From positions 1,407,001 through 1,471,000 of the forward strand of contig NZ_CP100647.1 in the NCBI RefSeq assembly GCF_024266585.1: a stretch of DNA of 64,000 nt, given 5' to 3'. The notes beneath the pieces are model-generated. The model had not been told where the DNA came from. It did not search any database and worked only from the letters and a program-made list of their open reading frames with translations. The position numbers and the translations under genes are program-made. Positions within the stretch are counted from its first letter, which is position 1. Each line of letters opens with the position of its first letter. Source of the stretch: Xanthomonas sacchari. GTDB taxonomy: Bacteria; Pseudomonadota; Gammaproteobacteria; Xanthomonadales; Xanthomonadaceae. Below are positions 10,726 through 18,515 of the stretch, piece after piece.

Positions 10726-11586
10726 ATGATCCGCAGCATGACCGCCTATGCCGGCGCCGAGCGCATCACTCCCTGGGGCACGCTGGGGTGCGAGTTGCGC
10801 TCGGTGAACCACCGTTTCCTGGAAGTGGGCGTGCGCCTGCCGGAGGAACTGCGCGCGCTGGAGCCGCAACTGCGCGAACGCGTGGCCGCGCGGATCAGCC
10901 GCGGCAAGCTCGACCTGATGCTGCGCCTGCGCGCGCCGGATGCCGCGCAGACCCTGGCGGTGAACGAGGCCCTGGTCGAACAACTGGGCGTGCTCGCGCA
11001 GCGGCTGGGCGCGCGTTTTGCGCAGATGCAGGTGCAGTTCGTCGACCTGCTGCAGTTGCCTGGCGTGCTGCAGGGGCAGAGCGTCGACCCGGCGGCGCTG
11101 CAGGCGCAGGCGCTGGAACTGCTGGACGAGGTGCTGGCCGAGTTCGTCGCCGCGCGCGAGCGCGAGGGTGGCAAGCTGGCCGCGGCCATCGTCGAGCGGG
11201 TCGATGCGGTGGAGCGCATCGCCGGCGAGGTGCGCACGCTGATCCCGGCCATCCGCGAGGGCCAGCGCGCCAAGCTGGCGGCGCGCCTGGCCGACCTGCC
11301 GCATCCGGTCGATCCCGGCCGCGCCGAGCAGGAACTGGTGCTGTGGTTGCAGAAGCTTGATGTGGACGAGGAACTGGACCGGCTCGGCAGCCACGTCAAG
11401 GAACTGCGCCGGGTACTGCGCCAGCCGGAACCGGCGGGCCGGCGCCTGGACTTCCTGCTGCAGGAGTTCAACCGCGAGGCCAACACCCTGGGCTCGAAGT
11501 CGGTGGACAGCCGCACCTCCAACGCCGCGGTGGAATTGAAGGTGCTGATCGACCAGATTCGCGAGCAGGTGCAGAACCTGGAGTAG
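10726..11586 (+). CDS. yicC: YicC family endoribonuclease
   Basis: 286 aa, full length. MIRSMTAYAGAE and ELRSVNHRFLEVGVRLPEEL are the conserved N-terminal signature. LEPQLRERVAARISRGKLDLML and the C-terminal DUF1732 segment GRRLDFLLQEFNREANTLGSK with NAAVELKVLIDQIREQVQN complete the family. Members cleave RNA and affect stationary-phase sRNA turnover in E. coli (family knowledge). In most gammaproteobacteria it is followed or closely linked to gmk. Here 16.5 kb of accessory DNA follows instead. Confidence 0.95.
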   Translation: MIRSMTAYAGAERITPWGTLGCELRSVNHRFLEVGVRLPEELRALEPQLRERVAARISRGKLDLMLRLRAPDAAQTLAVNEALVEQLGVLAQRLGARFAQMQVQFVDLLQLPGVLQGQSVDPAALQAQALELLDEVLAEFVAAREREGGKLAAAIVERVDAVERIAGEVRTLIPAIREGQRAKLAARLADLPHPVDPGRAEQELVLWLQKLDVDEELDRLGSHVKELRRVLRQPEPAGRRLDFLLQEFNREANTLGSKSVDSRTSNAAVELKVLIDQIREQVQNLE

Positions 11587-12031
11587 GGGCTAGGGTGGTG
11601 CCATGCCATCCCCAAGCCTGCTTTAAAAATCAGGTGGTCAGTTCGGTTTTTGTCTGATCCGGCGTGGCCGTTGCAAGGTCTGCAGGCAGACGGGGGCAAA
11701 GTCGAGAGGCGCTGGCCCTAGGCGTTTTCCCCTTGGCCGCGGTCAGGGATGGGCTCGGGGACTGCAGAGATGATCGGATTGGCAGTAGGCGTCAGGTCCG
11801 TCTGGACGTGGTGCTCGCCCGAAAAGATTGGTGTAACGAGCAGGTATGGATCAGTCCTTGGTCGCAGCGATCCATCAAAGCTGCGTTCAAACCTGCCGCG
11901 CCAAGCGCCAGCGTGTTCGCCAGCGCTGCATCCATCGCGGCGGGGTGCTGGCCGGGCCGATCCGGCGCAGCTGGTTCGGCCGCAGTGAGGGGCACAAAGC
12001 ATCACGCGGCAGTGTTGCTCCGAAGGGCCTG
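11587..12031. other. 445-bp gap after yicC, no recognised gene
   Basis: The stretch starts the accessory region. It contains a relatively AT-rich patch (about 11625-11660, CTTTAAAAATCAGG followed by GGTTTTTGTCTGATC) but no clean terminator hairpin. Several open frames of 60-95 codons exist on both strands. None has a recognisable domain or good coding character, and all look fortuitous in high-GC DNA. Confidence 0.5.
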
Positions 12032-12820
12032 CTACGTCGGAACGCGGCCTTTCACCGCATTGGCTCGGGCGCCATAGGTGATTCGTGCATCCGCCTGCTC
12101 CGGCAAGCGATCACGGACTCGCGTCTTCAACTGGGCAATACGGCTGGCGTCCAGCGCTCTCAGCGTTGCTCCGACACTCGGTGCAGCGCAGGCCGTGGTC
12201 CAGAAGTCATCGAAATCGGCGAAGGTGCGCTGCACGTCGATCACGCATGTCGCCGTTGCATCCAGTCCCGCGCGGGTCCACAAGTCGTGCATCACCGCCG
12301 CCCGCGATGCGTCGGGGCTCGGCGGCGCCGGCACCGCCAAGCCCATCTCTCGCATCTGCGCGAGCAGCAGTTCGTAGGGAAAGCCACCGCCCGGCATGTC
12401 CCAGGCATAGGCGGCGACGGTTCCGCCCGCCCGCACGACGCGGGCCATCTCGGCCACCCCTATGGCGGGCTCTGGAACGAAGAAGATGACCAGGGGCATG
12501 ATGGCGATATCGAACATGCCGTCGGGGTAAGGCAGCCGCATGGCATCCCCGTGGCGGAATTTCGCATCGTGCAGCGCGGGCCTTGCGCGTGCGAAGGCGA
12601 GTTGCTCCTCGGACGGATCCACGCCGTGGACCGAAGCAGGGGCGCGATGTCCGACGACCATTTCGGTAAAGGCCCCGTTGCCGCAGCCGACATCCAGCCA
12701 GTGCTGCCACGGCGCTGGAGCCAGCCAGTCCAGGAATTTGCTGCCCGCCAGTTGGCTCCAGGCTCCCATGTAGCGTTCATACGTGGCGCCATCGTTGAAG
12801 CGAATCTGTTCGACCGTCAT
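12032..12820 (-). CDS. Class I SAM-dependent methyltransferase
   Basis: 262 aa. Motif I is WLDVGCGNGAFTE with downstream VHGVDPSEEQL and a post-II MPLVIFFVPEP segment, as in the UbiE/ubiquinone-type Methyltransf_11/25 group. The chosen ATG at 12820 follows GGAGGTTGAC, where the Shine-Dalgarno overlaps the stop of the DUF2938 gene one base upstream, so the two are coupled. The substrate is unknown. With the upstream MerR regulator it forms a small inducible unit (inference). Confidence 0.88.
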   Translation of the reverse strand: MTVEQIRFNDGATYERYMGAWSQLAGSKFLDWLAPAPWQHWLDVGCGNGAFTEMVVGHRAPASVHGVDPSEEQLAFARARPALHDAKFRHGDAMRLPYPDGMFDIAIMPLVIFFVPEPAIGVAEMARVVRAGGTVAAYAWDMPGGGFPYELLLAQMREMGLAVPAPPSPDASRAAVMHDLWTRAGLDATATCVIDVQRTFADFDDFWTTACAAPSVGATLRALDASRIAQLKTRVRDRLPEQADARITYGARANAVKGRVPT

Positions 12821-12821
12821 G

Positions 12822-13319
12822 TCAACCTCCAAGCGTCGCGACCAACGTGGCCGCCAGATAGATGCCCGCGCCGAACACCGCATGCGTCACAAGGCTGCGC
12901 AGGCAGTTGCCGAGGGGCGTGGCCGTCTTCGACGCCGCAAATCCCGCCCCCATGGCGGGTTGCATGATGAACAGCGGTGCCACAACGGTCGCGATGCCGG
13001 CCGCGAGCGCTGGCGCGGCGGTTGGTGCATGCAGCCACTTCGCCCCCAGCACAGCAACGATCAGGAGGGCGAACGCGATGCCTGTCGCATAGTGGGCCAG
13101 CCACCCCAGCCGCCGCTCGCCCGGTATGGCCGCGGCTTGCGCAATGCCAGGGTGGGCGAAGCGGCCTCTCCACAGATGCCCCACCCAGCGTCCGAGCATT
13201 GCGTAGTCGAGCGTGGGCACGCCCAGGCGCCGGAGCAGCAGCGACCACGCGTCCATCACCAGGGTGGCACCGAGGCCCACGAGCGCGGCCCATGCCATGA
13301 CCGTCCATTCCATCTCCAT
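12822..13319 (-). CDS. DUF2938 family membrane protein
   Basis: 165 aa with four predicted membrane segments (about residues 6-28, 70-95, 100-125, 138-163). MDAWSLLLRRLGVPTLDYAMLGRWVGHLWRG and ERRLGWLAHYATGIAFAL match the DUF2938 pattern as I recall it. Function is unknown. It is divergent from the MerR regulator gene, with an 18-bp palindrome between them, and directly upstream of the methyltransferase gene (one base between stop and start). Confidence 0.8.
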   Translation of the reverse strand: MEMEWTVMAWAALVGLGATLVMDAWSLLLRRLGVPTLDYAMLGRWVGHLWRGRFAHPGIAQAAAIPGERRLGWLAHYATGIAFALLIVAVLGAKWLHAPTAAPALAAGIATVVAPLFIMQPAMGAGFAASKTATPLGNCLRSLVTHAVFGAGIYLAATLVATLGG

Positions 13320-13358
13320 CCTCCGCGACGGGCTCCATCGAACCCTTGGGGCATGGTA

Positions 13359-13376
13359 GAAGTTGAAGTCAACTTC
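13359..13376. promoter_or_regulatory. MerR-type operator palindrome
   Basis: GAAGTTGA-AG-TCAACTTC is a perfect dyad with 8-bp arms and a 2-bp centre, lying between the divergent MerR and DUF2938 genes. Read on the minus strand, the TTGACTTCAACTT arrangement resembles the long-spacer promoters controlled by SoxR/CueR-type MerR proteins. It lies 17 bp before the MerR start and 40 bp before the DUF2938 start, consistent with control of both. Confidence 0.65.
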
Positions 13377-13392
13377 AAGTCAAGAGGTGATC

Positions 13393-13812
13393 ATGGACAT
13401 TGCGGAAGTCGCCAAGCGCACCCACCTGGCGGCATCGACCTTGCGCTTCTACGAGAAGAAGGGGCTGATTCAGGCCACGCGATCGGCTGGTGGTCGGCGG
13501 GATTTCCCACCCCGCGTGTTTGAGCAACTGGCGTTGATCGCACTCGGGCAGGCGGGAGGTCTGTCGCTGGACGAGATCGGCGCCATGCTTTCGCCGGAGG
13601 GCGCTGTGCATGTGGACCGAACCTTGCTGCTGGCCAAAGCCGACGACATCGACGCGACCATCAAGCGTTTGCGCGCGATGAGTCAGGGCCTGCGGCACGC
13701 CGCCGCGTGTCCGGCGCCGAGCCATGCCGAATGTCCAAGCTTTCGGCGGCTGTTGAAAGTGGCCGCATCGGGACGATTGAAACAGGCCGCCACGATGCCG
13801 AGGACGCCATGA
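13393..13812 (+). CDS. MerR family transcriptional regulator
   Basis: 139 aa. The N-terminal winged helix reads DIAEVAKRTHLAASTLRFYEKKGLI, followed by a wing and a coiled-coil dimerisation helix (about residues 75-110). Cysteines at CPAPSHAEC near the C-terminus could bind metal or sense redox state, as in MerR metal/oxidant sensors, but the pattern is not diagnostic. The start ATG follows GAGGTGATC. A longer frame from 13363 would overlap the operator and is rejected. Its likely targets are itself and the divergent DUF2938/methyltransferase pair. Confidence 0.88.
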   Translation: MDIAEVAKRTHLAASTLRFYEKKGLIQATRSAGGRRDFPPRVFEQLALIALGQAGGLSLDEIGAMLSPEGAVHVDRTLLLAKADDIDATIKRLRAMSQGLRHAAACPAPSHAECPSFRRLLKVAASGRLKQAATMPRTP

Positions 13813-14008
13813 TGCACAAGACAGCCGGCGATCCTGAGGCCGAATTGGGCGCTGCCACAGTGATCTTTGTGCCTGCACAGGCCACCTTCATAGCGAGGCG
13901 TCAGCGCGGAACCTGGCGCCCTCGTTGAGCTGCAGCGCGTGGGTAAGGCGACTTCGATCAAAGCGCCGACGCCTTCCTGCGTGCCGCGGATAGCCGTCCT
14001 GGCCATCG

Positions 14009-15157
14009 TCATCCTGCAGCGTGCACGACCCGCTCCAGCGCCGCCTGCGCGAGGCGATTCTCCGCGGGCGTCCCGATGCTGATCCGGACCCAGGTGTCGT
14101 AAGGCGGGAAGGCGCGCGCGACCAGGATTTTGCGCGCCTTCAGCGCGGCGACGACCTCGGCCTGCGGTCGTCCGACGTCGAAGAAAACGAAGTTCCCCGC
14201 GGGCTCGGCATAGCGCAAGCCCAGCCGGCGCAGTTGATCGAGCCAGCGCGTGCGCTCGACGGCGACCTGTTCGCGTACCCACGCGACGTGACCGGGATCG
14301 GCCAGGGAGGCGGCGGCCGCCGCGATCGAGAGCTGGTTCAGCCCGTGCGGGCTGCCCACGCCGCGCTTGCGCAGGGCGGCGGCCAGATCCGGGGGCACCA
14401 GCGCGTAGCCGATCTGCAGGCCCGCCAGCGCGTGGATCTTGCCCAGCGTGCGGAACACCGCGACGTTGCGCCCGGCGCGCAGGTGCCGCACCGCGGTGCG
14501 GTCGGCCGCGTCCGGCAGGTAGTCCAGATACGCCTCGTCGACGATCACCAGCGCCTTGGCCGAGGCGGCCAGCACGAAGGCATCGAACTCCTGCGCCGGA
14601 CTCGCCGTACCGGAGGGGTTGTGCGGATTGACCACGAACAGGGCCCGGGTATCGGCCTGGATCGCAGCCAGCAGCCGCGGCAGGTCGTTGCGCAGCGACG
14701 CATCCAGCGGCACCTCGATGGCGCGTCCCCCGAACGGCGCGGCCGCATCGACCAGGGCGCCGTACCCGGGCACCGAGTACACGAACGTGCCGCCGTTGCC
14801 GGCCACGGCCAGATGCTGGCCCAGCGGCTCGAGCACTTCGCCCACGATGACCTGCTCGGGCGCTACGCCCTCGAGAGCGGCGATCTGCTTGACCAGCGCC
14901 TGCCCCTGCTCGGCGGTGACATAGCGCGGCGCCAGCGGCAGGGCGCGCTGGATCGCCACCGGCACGCGCGGCGAAGGGCCGTAGCTGCTTTCGTTGAGAT
15001 CCAGGCGCACCAGCCCGTCGGCAGCGCCGGGCGCGTCGCGGCGTGCCCCGGCCGCCACACCGGGAACCAGAGACGCCAGCGGCGCGGCGACGGCCAGCGC
15101 GGCGTTGCGCGCCAGCCAGGCGCGCCGGGACGGATCGACGGCATCGTGGGAGGACAT
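14009..15157 (-). CDS. Tat-exported HisC-like PLP aminotransferase
   Basis: 382 aa. The N-terminus is a twin-arginine signal (SRRAWLARNAALAVAAPLASL), unusual for an aminotransferase because PLP enzymes are normally cytoplasmic. The mature part is a class I/II aminotransferase of the histidinol-phosphate type: LDLNESSYGPSP, FVVNPHNPSGTA, VIVDEAYLDYLP with the PLP-pyridine Asp, and RTLGKIHALAGLQIGYAL with the Schiff-base Lys. Its start overlaps the stop of a truncated TonB-receptor gene (TGATG), so it was once the second gene of a receptor-aminotransferase operon. With the receptor's 5' part and promoter missing it may now be unexpressed (inference). Confidence 0.85.
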   Translation of the reverse strand: MSSHDAVDPSRRAWLARNAALAVAAPLASLVPGVAAGARRDAPGAADGLVRLDLNESSYGPSPRVPVAIQRALPLAPRYVTAEQGQALVKQIAALEGVAPEQVIVGEVLEPLGQHLAVAGNGGTFVYSVPGYGALVDAAAPFGGRAIEVPLDASLRNDLPRLLAAIQADTRALFVVNPHNPSGTASPAQEFDAFVLAASAKALVIVDEAYLDYLPDAADRTAVRHLRAGRNVAVFRTLGKIHALAGLQIGYALVPPDLAAALRKRGVGSPHGLNQLSIAAAAASLADPGHVAWVREQVAVERTRWLDQLRRLGLRYAEPAGNFVFFDVGRPQAEVVAALKARKILVARAFPPYDTWVRISIGTPAENRLAQAALERVVHAAG

Positions 15158-15426
15158 CAGAACGTCACCTGCAGTCTTCCGTAGTAGTAGGCCCCGCTCC
15201 AACCGAACGGCGAGAGCTCGCTGTAGGGGAACACGCCATAGGTGCCGGCGCCAGAGACGGCGGGGGTGGTAGCGATATTGCGCGTGGGATAGGTGTTGAA
15301 CACATTGTCCGCCCCCAGCGTCAGCACCAGGCGCTTGGAAATGCGCAGCGAGACGTCCGCGTCGGTGATCCACTTGGCGTCCAGCCACTGGATCAGATCG
15401 TAGCTGCTGGTGACGATCTTCCCGCC
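15157..15426 (-). pseudogene. TonB-dependent receptor, 3' remnant
   Basis: About 90 codons of a receptor C-terminus are preserved: GGKIVTSSYDLIQWLDAKW, the typical DNVFNTYPT motif and the terminal-strand GAYYYGRLQVTF ending in Phe. Upstream of about 15426 the receptor homology stops abruptly and an unrelated sequence takes over, so 5' roughly nine-tenths of the gene is lost. It overlaps the Tat-aminotransferase start. It is a clear deletion or recombination scar. Confidence 0.8.
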
Positions 15427-15429
15427 GCG

Positions 15430-15616
15430 GGTGCAGTGCGCGATCGACGCCGGCCGTCGCCGGGCCGACCTGGTGCCTACCGACGTGCTGCTGCTCAAGC
15501 TGTTCAGCGCCTGCGCGATGGCGATGCTGCAGCCGCTGGCGCCGTTCGAGCGCATCCGGGGCTTTGCGATGGCGATCGCGCAGCCCGTCGCGGGCGAGGC
15601 CGACGCGGCCGGTTAG
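15430..15616 (+). pseudogene. Unidentified gene fragment on the opposite strand
   Basis: An open frame ending at 15616 reads RADLVPTDVLLLKLFSACAMAMLQPLAP and has coding-like composition, but no start region and no recognisable domain. It abuts the receptor stump head-on, which suggests it is the 3' end of another gene brought here by the same rearrangement. A helical regulator C-terminus is possible but not demonstrable from the sequence alone. Confidence 0.35.
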
Positions 15617-15659
15617 GGCCGCGTGCGCCTGCTGCGCCCCGCGAAAGGCGCTGGTTTGC

Positions 15660-16274
15660 TCAGTACACGACGCTGAAGCGCTGGCCGTTGTGCTTGGGCG
15701 ATTCGATTTCGTCGAGCAGGGCCACCGCGTAGTCCTCGTAGGAGATGCGGCTCTCGCCCTTGGCGTCGGTGAGGAAGGCATCGCCGCCCAGGCGGAACTG
15801 GCCGGTGCGCTCGCCGGGACCGAAGAACGCCGCCGGCGACAGGAAAGTCCAGGTGATGTCCTTCACCCCGTGCAACTGATCCAGGAAGGCCGCGCCGGGC
15901 AGCGCCTCGGACTTGTACGCGGCCGGGAACTCCGGCGTATCGACCAGGCGCATGCCTGGGGCGACTTCCAGCGAACCGGCGCCGCCGACCACGGCCAGGC
16001 GCGGGATCTTCGCCGCGCGCACCGCGGTCAGCACGTGCTCGGGCGTGACCTCGGCGAACCTGGCGGCGCTGATGAAGACATCGTGGCCGGTCAGCTTGGC
16101 GCCCAGCGCGGCCGGGTCGGCGGTGATGTCGCCCTGGACGAAGGCCACGCCCTCGGGCAGATCGTCGACCGGCTTGCGCGCGATGACGGTAACGGAGTGG
16201 CCGCGGCGCAGGGCCTCGGCCACAAGACGACGGCCGACGTTGCCGGTGCCGCCAAGCAGGGCGATGGATGCCAT
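15660..16274 (-). CDS. NAD(P)H-binding (NmrA/SDR-like) oxidoreductase
   Basis: 204 aa. The N-terminal Rossmann motif is IALLGGTGNVGRRLVAEALRR (GGTGxxG). VTVIARK, VQGDITADP and the C-terminal SYEDYAVALLDEIE match the NAD(P)-binding Rossmann proteins of the YwnB/YtfG type, which lack the classical YxxxK. The ATG at 16274 has GGGAGAAG upstream, and a 23-residue longer frame is rejected. It is divergent from an HxlR regulator, a pairing often seen for quinone/electrophile-responsive reductases (inference). Confidence 0.88.
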   Translation of the reverse strand: MASIALLGGTGNVGRRLVAEALRRGHSVTVIARKPVDDLPEGVAFVQGDITADPAALGAKLTGHDVFISAARFAEVTPEHVLTAVRAAKIPRLAVVGGAGSLEVAPGMRLVDTPEFPAAYKSEALPGAAFLDQLHGVKDITWTFLSPAAFFGPGERTGQFRLGGDAFLTDAKGESRISYEDYAVALLDEIESPKHNGQRFSVVY

Positions 16275-16290
16275 TGGTGCTTCTCCCTTG

Positions 16291-16382
16291 ATGGTTACGA
16301 AAAGGAACCATGCCATCATGCGCGTCACGCCCCTGTCTGCCAAGAAGGGAACCCGACGTGTCCAGGTAACCGCCAGGTAACC
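16291..16382. promoter_or_regulatory. Candidate operators between the oxidoreductase and hxlR-type genes
   Basis: ATGGTT-ACGAAAAGG-AACCAT (16291-16311) is a 6-bp inverted repeat whose inner part also reads GGTTAC...GGAACC. An AGGTAACC octamer is repeated directly at 16364-16371 and 16375-16382, spaced 11 bp, one helical turn. Both sit between divergent starts, where an HxlR dimer would be expected to bind. The assignment is inference. Confidence 0.45.
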
Positions 16383-16434
16383 CCGTCACCCAGGTCCCGC
16401 GCATCCGCAATCCCCAATCCCCAATGCCGATCCA

Positions 16435-16815
16435 ATGACCCTGCACCGCTCCACCGCCCCCTACGCCGCCCACTGCCCCGTGCGCGATGTGCTCGATCGA
16501 CTGGGCGATCGCTGGAGCACGCTGGTGCTGCAGGCACTCAAGCCGGCGCCGCTGCGCTTCGCCGCGTTGCAGCGGGCCATCGACGATGTGTCCAAGCGGA
16601 TGCTGGCCAAGACCCTGCGCGGGCTCGAGGAAGACGGGCTGGTCACGCGCACGGTGTTTCCCAGCAAGCCGCCGGCGGTGGAGTACGCGCTGACGCCGCT
16701 GGGCCGCAGCTTCGTGCCGCATATCGAGGCGCTGGTGGCCTGGGCGCAGACCCACCACGACGCGATCCGCGACGCGCGCCGCCTGTATCGCGAGCAGGTC
16801 GACGCGGCGACCTGA
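16435..16815 (+). CDS. HxlR family transcriptional regulator
   Basis: 126 aa with one HxlR winged helix: [22 protein letters not shown], then [30 protein letters not shown] (recognition helix) and the wing VEYALTPLG. The N-terminal Cys in AAHCPVRDV is at the position used as a redox/electrophile sensor in YodB/HypR-like members. It is transcribed away from the NAD(P)H-binding oxidoreductase, which it probably controls. Confidence 0.92.
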   Translation: MTLHRSTAPYAAHCPVRDVLDRLGDRWSTLVLQALKPAPLRFAALQRAIDDVSKRMLAKTLRGLEEDGLVTRTVFPSKPPAVEYALTPLGRSFVPHIEALVAWAQTHHDAIRDARRLYREQVDAAT

Positions 16816-16869
16816 GCCGCCGTTCGGCGCGCCCGTCCATCCGGAACGGGCGCGATCACGTCTTCTGCA

Positions 16870-17085
16870 TCAGGGCCTGTCGATGTCCATCGCGCAGGCC
16901 AGTGCCTGCCGGGTTTCCAGCTCGGCCAGGCCTGCGCTGAGGCCGGCATGCACATGGGCATAGGCTGCACTGCCAAGCACCAGGCGACGCGGCATCGCCG
17001 CTGCGTCGGCGACTTCGAGGATGGCGCGCACCATCTTGTGCACATCGCCCTCGATGGCGAACGCGCCGGCGCGGGCGCCGAACAT
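16870..17085 (-). pseudogene. Short-chain dehydrogenase, C-terminal remnant
   Basis: About 70 codons match the C-terminal tail of the SDR subgroup ending in LVLGSAAYAHVHAGLSAGLAELE and a terminal Asp-rich stretch, after GDVHKMVRAILEVAD. There is no Rossmann or YxxxK region. Upstream (above about 17085) the sequence becomes part of an N-acetyltransferase fragment on the other strand, so only the 3' end of the gene survives. Confidence 0.7.
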
Positions 17086-17092
17086 CGCCGAG

Positions 17093-17524
17093 GTGGGGGG
17101 CCGGCGCTGGCTGTGCGACCTGGGCTTTGGCAGCGACGGGATCCGCGCGCCGATGGACCTGGATGGCCTCGACACCGACGTCGTGCAGGACTTCGACACC
17201 TTCCGCCTGAGCCGCGATGCGCGCGGCGAGTCCCTGCTGCGGGCCAAGGTGGGAGGTGACTGGGCGAAGCGATACGGCTTGGATCTGTCGCCGCAGGAGT
17301 GGGTCGATTTCGTCCCCGCCAACTACCTCAATGCCACCCACCCCGACGCCATCTTCGTGCAGACGCTGCTGGTCGTGCTGCATCGGCCCGATGGGCGGCT
17401 GATCCTGCTGGGCGACACGCTCAAGACGGTGACGCGGGGGCGTGTCGAGACGCGGCAACTGGCCGGACCGGCAGTGGTCCAGGTGCTGGAAGGGTGCTTC
17501 GGGCTCCCGGCCATCTCTGCGTAG
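17093..17524 (+). pseudogene. Arylamine N-acetyltransferase, 5'-truncated remnant
   Basis: The frame preserves domains II and III of NAT: RRWLCDLGFGSDGIRAPM (containing the catalytic Asp position), then DLSPQEWVDFVPANYLNATH and HPDAIFVQTLLV, ending FGLPAIS. The catalytic Cys and His, which lie upstream in the family, are absent. In their place lies the antisense tail of an SDR gene. The protein cannot be active, so this is a relic. It is convergent with the XRE regulator gene. Confidence 0.8.
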
Positions 17525-17537
17525 AGACGTGCTCCCA

Positions 17538-18410
17538 TCACAAGGGGTCGGCAGCGCACGCCGTCGCGCTGCGCAACTCCCGCAACTTCTGCGCTGTGCC
17601 ATCCTCATCCAGCGGCGTGTACACCACCAGCTTCATGCCTGGCCGGTCGGCGACCTCCAGGGTGGTGTACTCGAAGGTCATGCGACCCGCCTCCGGATGC
17701 TGGATGCGCTTATGGCCATCGAATGGCCGCAGCACGTCGTGCTTGGGCCACCACTGGCGGAACTCGGGACTGGCCTGCGCCAGCGTGTCGATCAGACGGG
17801 CGAAACCGGGGTCGCCGATGTGGCGGGCACTGTCGGCGCGGAACATCGCCAATGCGCTCGGGGCGAGCTGCTCCCAATCGAGCAGCAGGCGCCGGTGGGC
17901 CGGGTCGGCGAAGACCAGGTGCATGATGTTGCGCTGGTCGCCCTGCAGCCGGTCGTAGTCACCGAACAGCGCCTGCGCGGCCCGGTTCCAGGCCAGGACG
18001 TCCCAGCGGCGCCCCAGCACGTAGGCAGGCTGGGTTTCCATGCTGTCCAGCATGCGCCGCAGCGGAGCGTCCACCTGCTCCGCTCCCGCCGCTGTCGGCG
18101 CCGGCACGGGGCGGTCGCTCAGCAGGAACAGGTGTTGCCGCTCAGCGGCGTCGAGCTTCAGCGCGTCCGCCAATGCGGACAGTGCCTCAATCGAGGGCGA
18201 GACGTCGCGTCCCTGTTCGAGCCACGTGTACCAGGTGGTGCCGATGCCGGCGAGCTGTGCGACTTCCTCACGTCGCAGGCCGGGCGTGCGGCGGCGGATG
18301 CTGGCGGGCAGGCCGGCCTGAGCCGGGCTCAGCCGTTCGCGGCGCGAGCGCAAGAAGGCGCCAAGCTCGCGCCGCCGGATTGCAGACTCGGGCAAGGAGG
18401 ATGGGGGCAT
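17538..18410 (-). CDS. XRE family regulator with MmyB-like ligand domain
   Basis: 290 aa. An N-terminal helix-turn-helix (RRTPGLRREEVAQLAGIGTTWYTWLEQGR) is the hallmark of this actinobacterial/proteobacterial group. The PAS-like MmyB ligand-binding domain follows (about residues 105-280: YVLGRRWDVLAWNRAAQALFGDY, HLVFADPAHRRLLLDWE). Members usually control an adjacent SDR or oxidoreductase gene. Here an SDR gene starts divergently 105 bp away. An 11-bp palindrome GTACC-G-GGTAC at 18426-18436 lies just upstream of its start. Confidence 0.92.
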   Translation of the reverse strand: MPPSSLPESAIRRRELGAFLRSRRERLSPAQAGLPASIRRRTPGLRREEVAQLAGIGTTWYTWLEQGRDVSPSIEALSALADALKLDAAERQHLFLLSDRPVPAPTAAGAEQVDAPLRRMLDSMETQPAYVLGRRWDVLAWNRAAQALFGDYDRLQGDQRNIMHLVFADPAHRRLLLDWEQLAPSALAMFRADSARHIGDPGFARLIDTLAQASPEFRQWWPKHDVLRPFDGHKRIQHPEAGRMTFEYTTLEVADRPGMKLVVYTPLDEDGTAQKLRELRSATACAADPL

Positions 18411-18515
18411 GCGGGAAGCCTAGCAGTACCGGGTACCAGGATGCCGCCGAAACTGGTTGCGCATGAAGCGCCTCCCAACAATGCGGCGACTCCCCAACCA
18501 TGAAGGACCGACACC

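Noticed and set aside
11792-11995. 67-codon minus-strand frame starting MPLTAAEPAAPDRPGQ
   Set aside because: No recognisable domain, no ribosome-binding site and several competing frames overlap it; kept only as part of the unexplained gap.
13661-13891. 76-codon minus-strand frame antisense to the MerR gene end
   Set aside because: Mostly antisense to an intact regulator gene; no supporting signal.
13813-14008. 196-bp stretch between the MerR gene and the Tat aminotransferase considered as a gene remnant
   Set aside because: Frames on both strands have coding-like patches but none matches a family I recognise, so no call is made.
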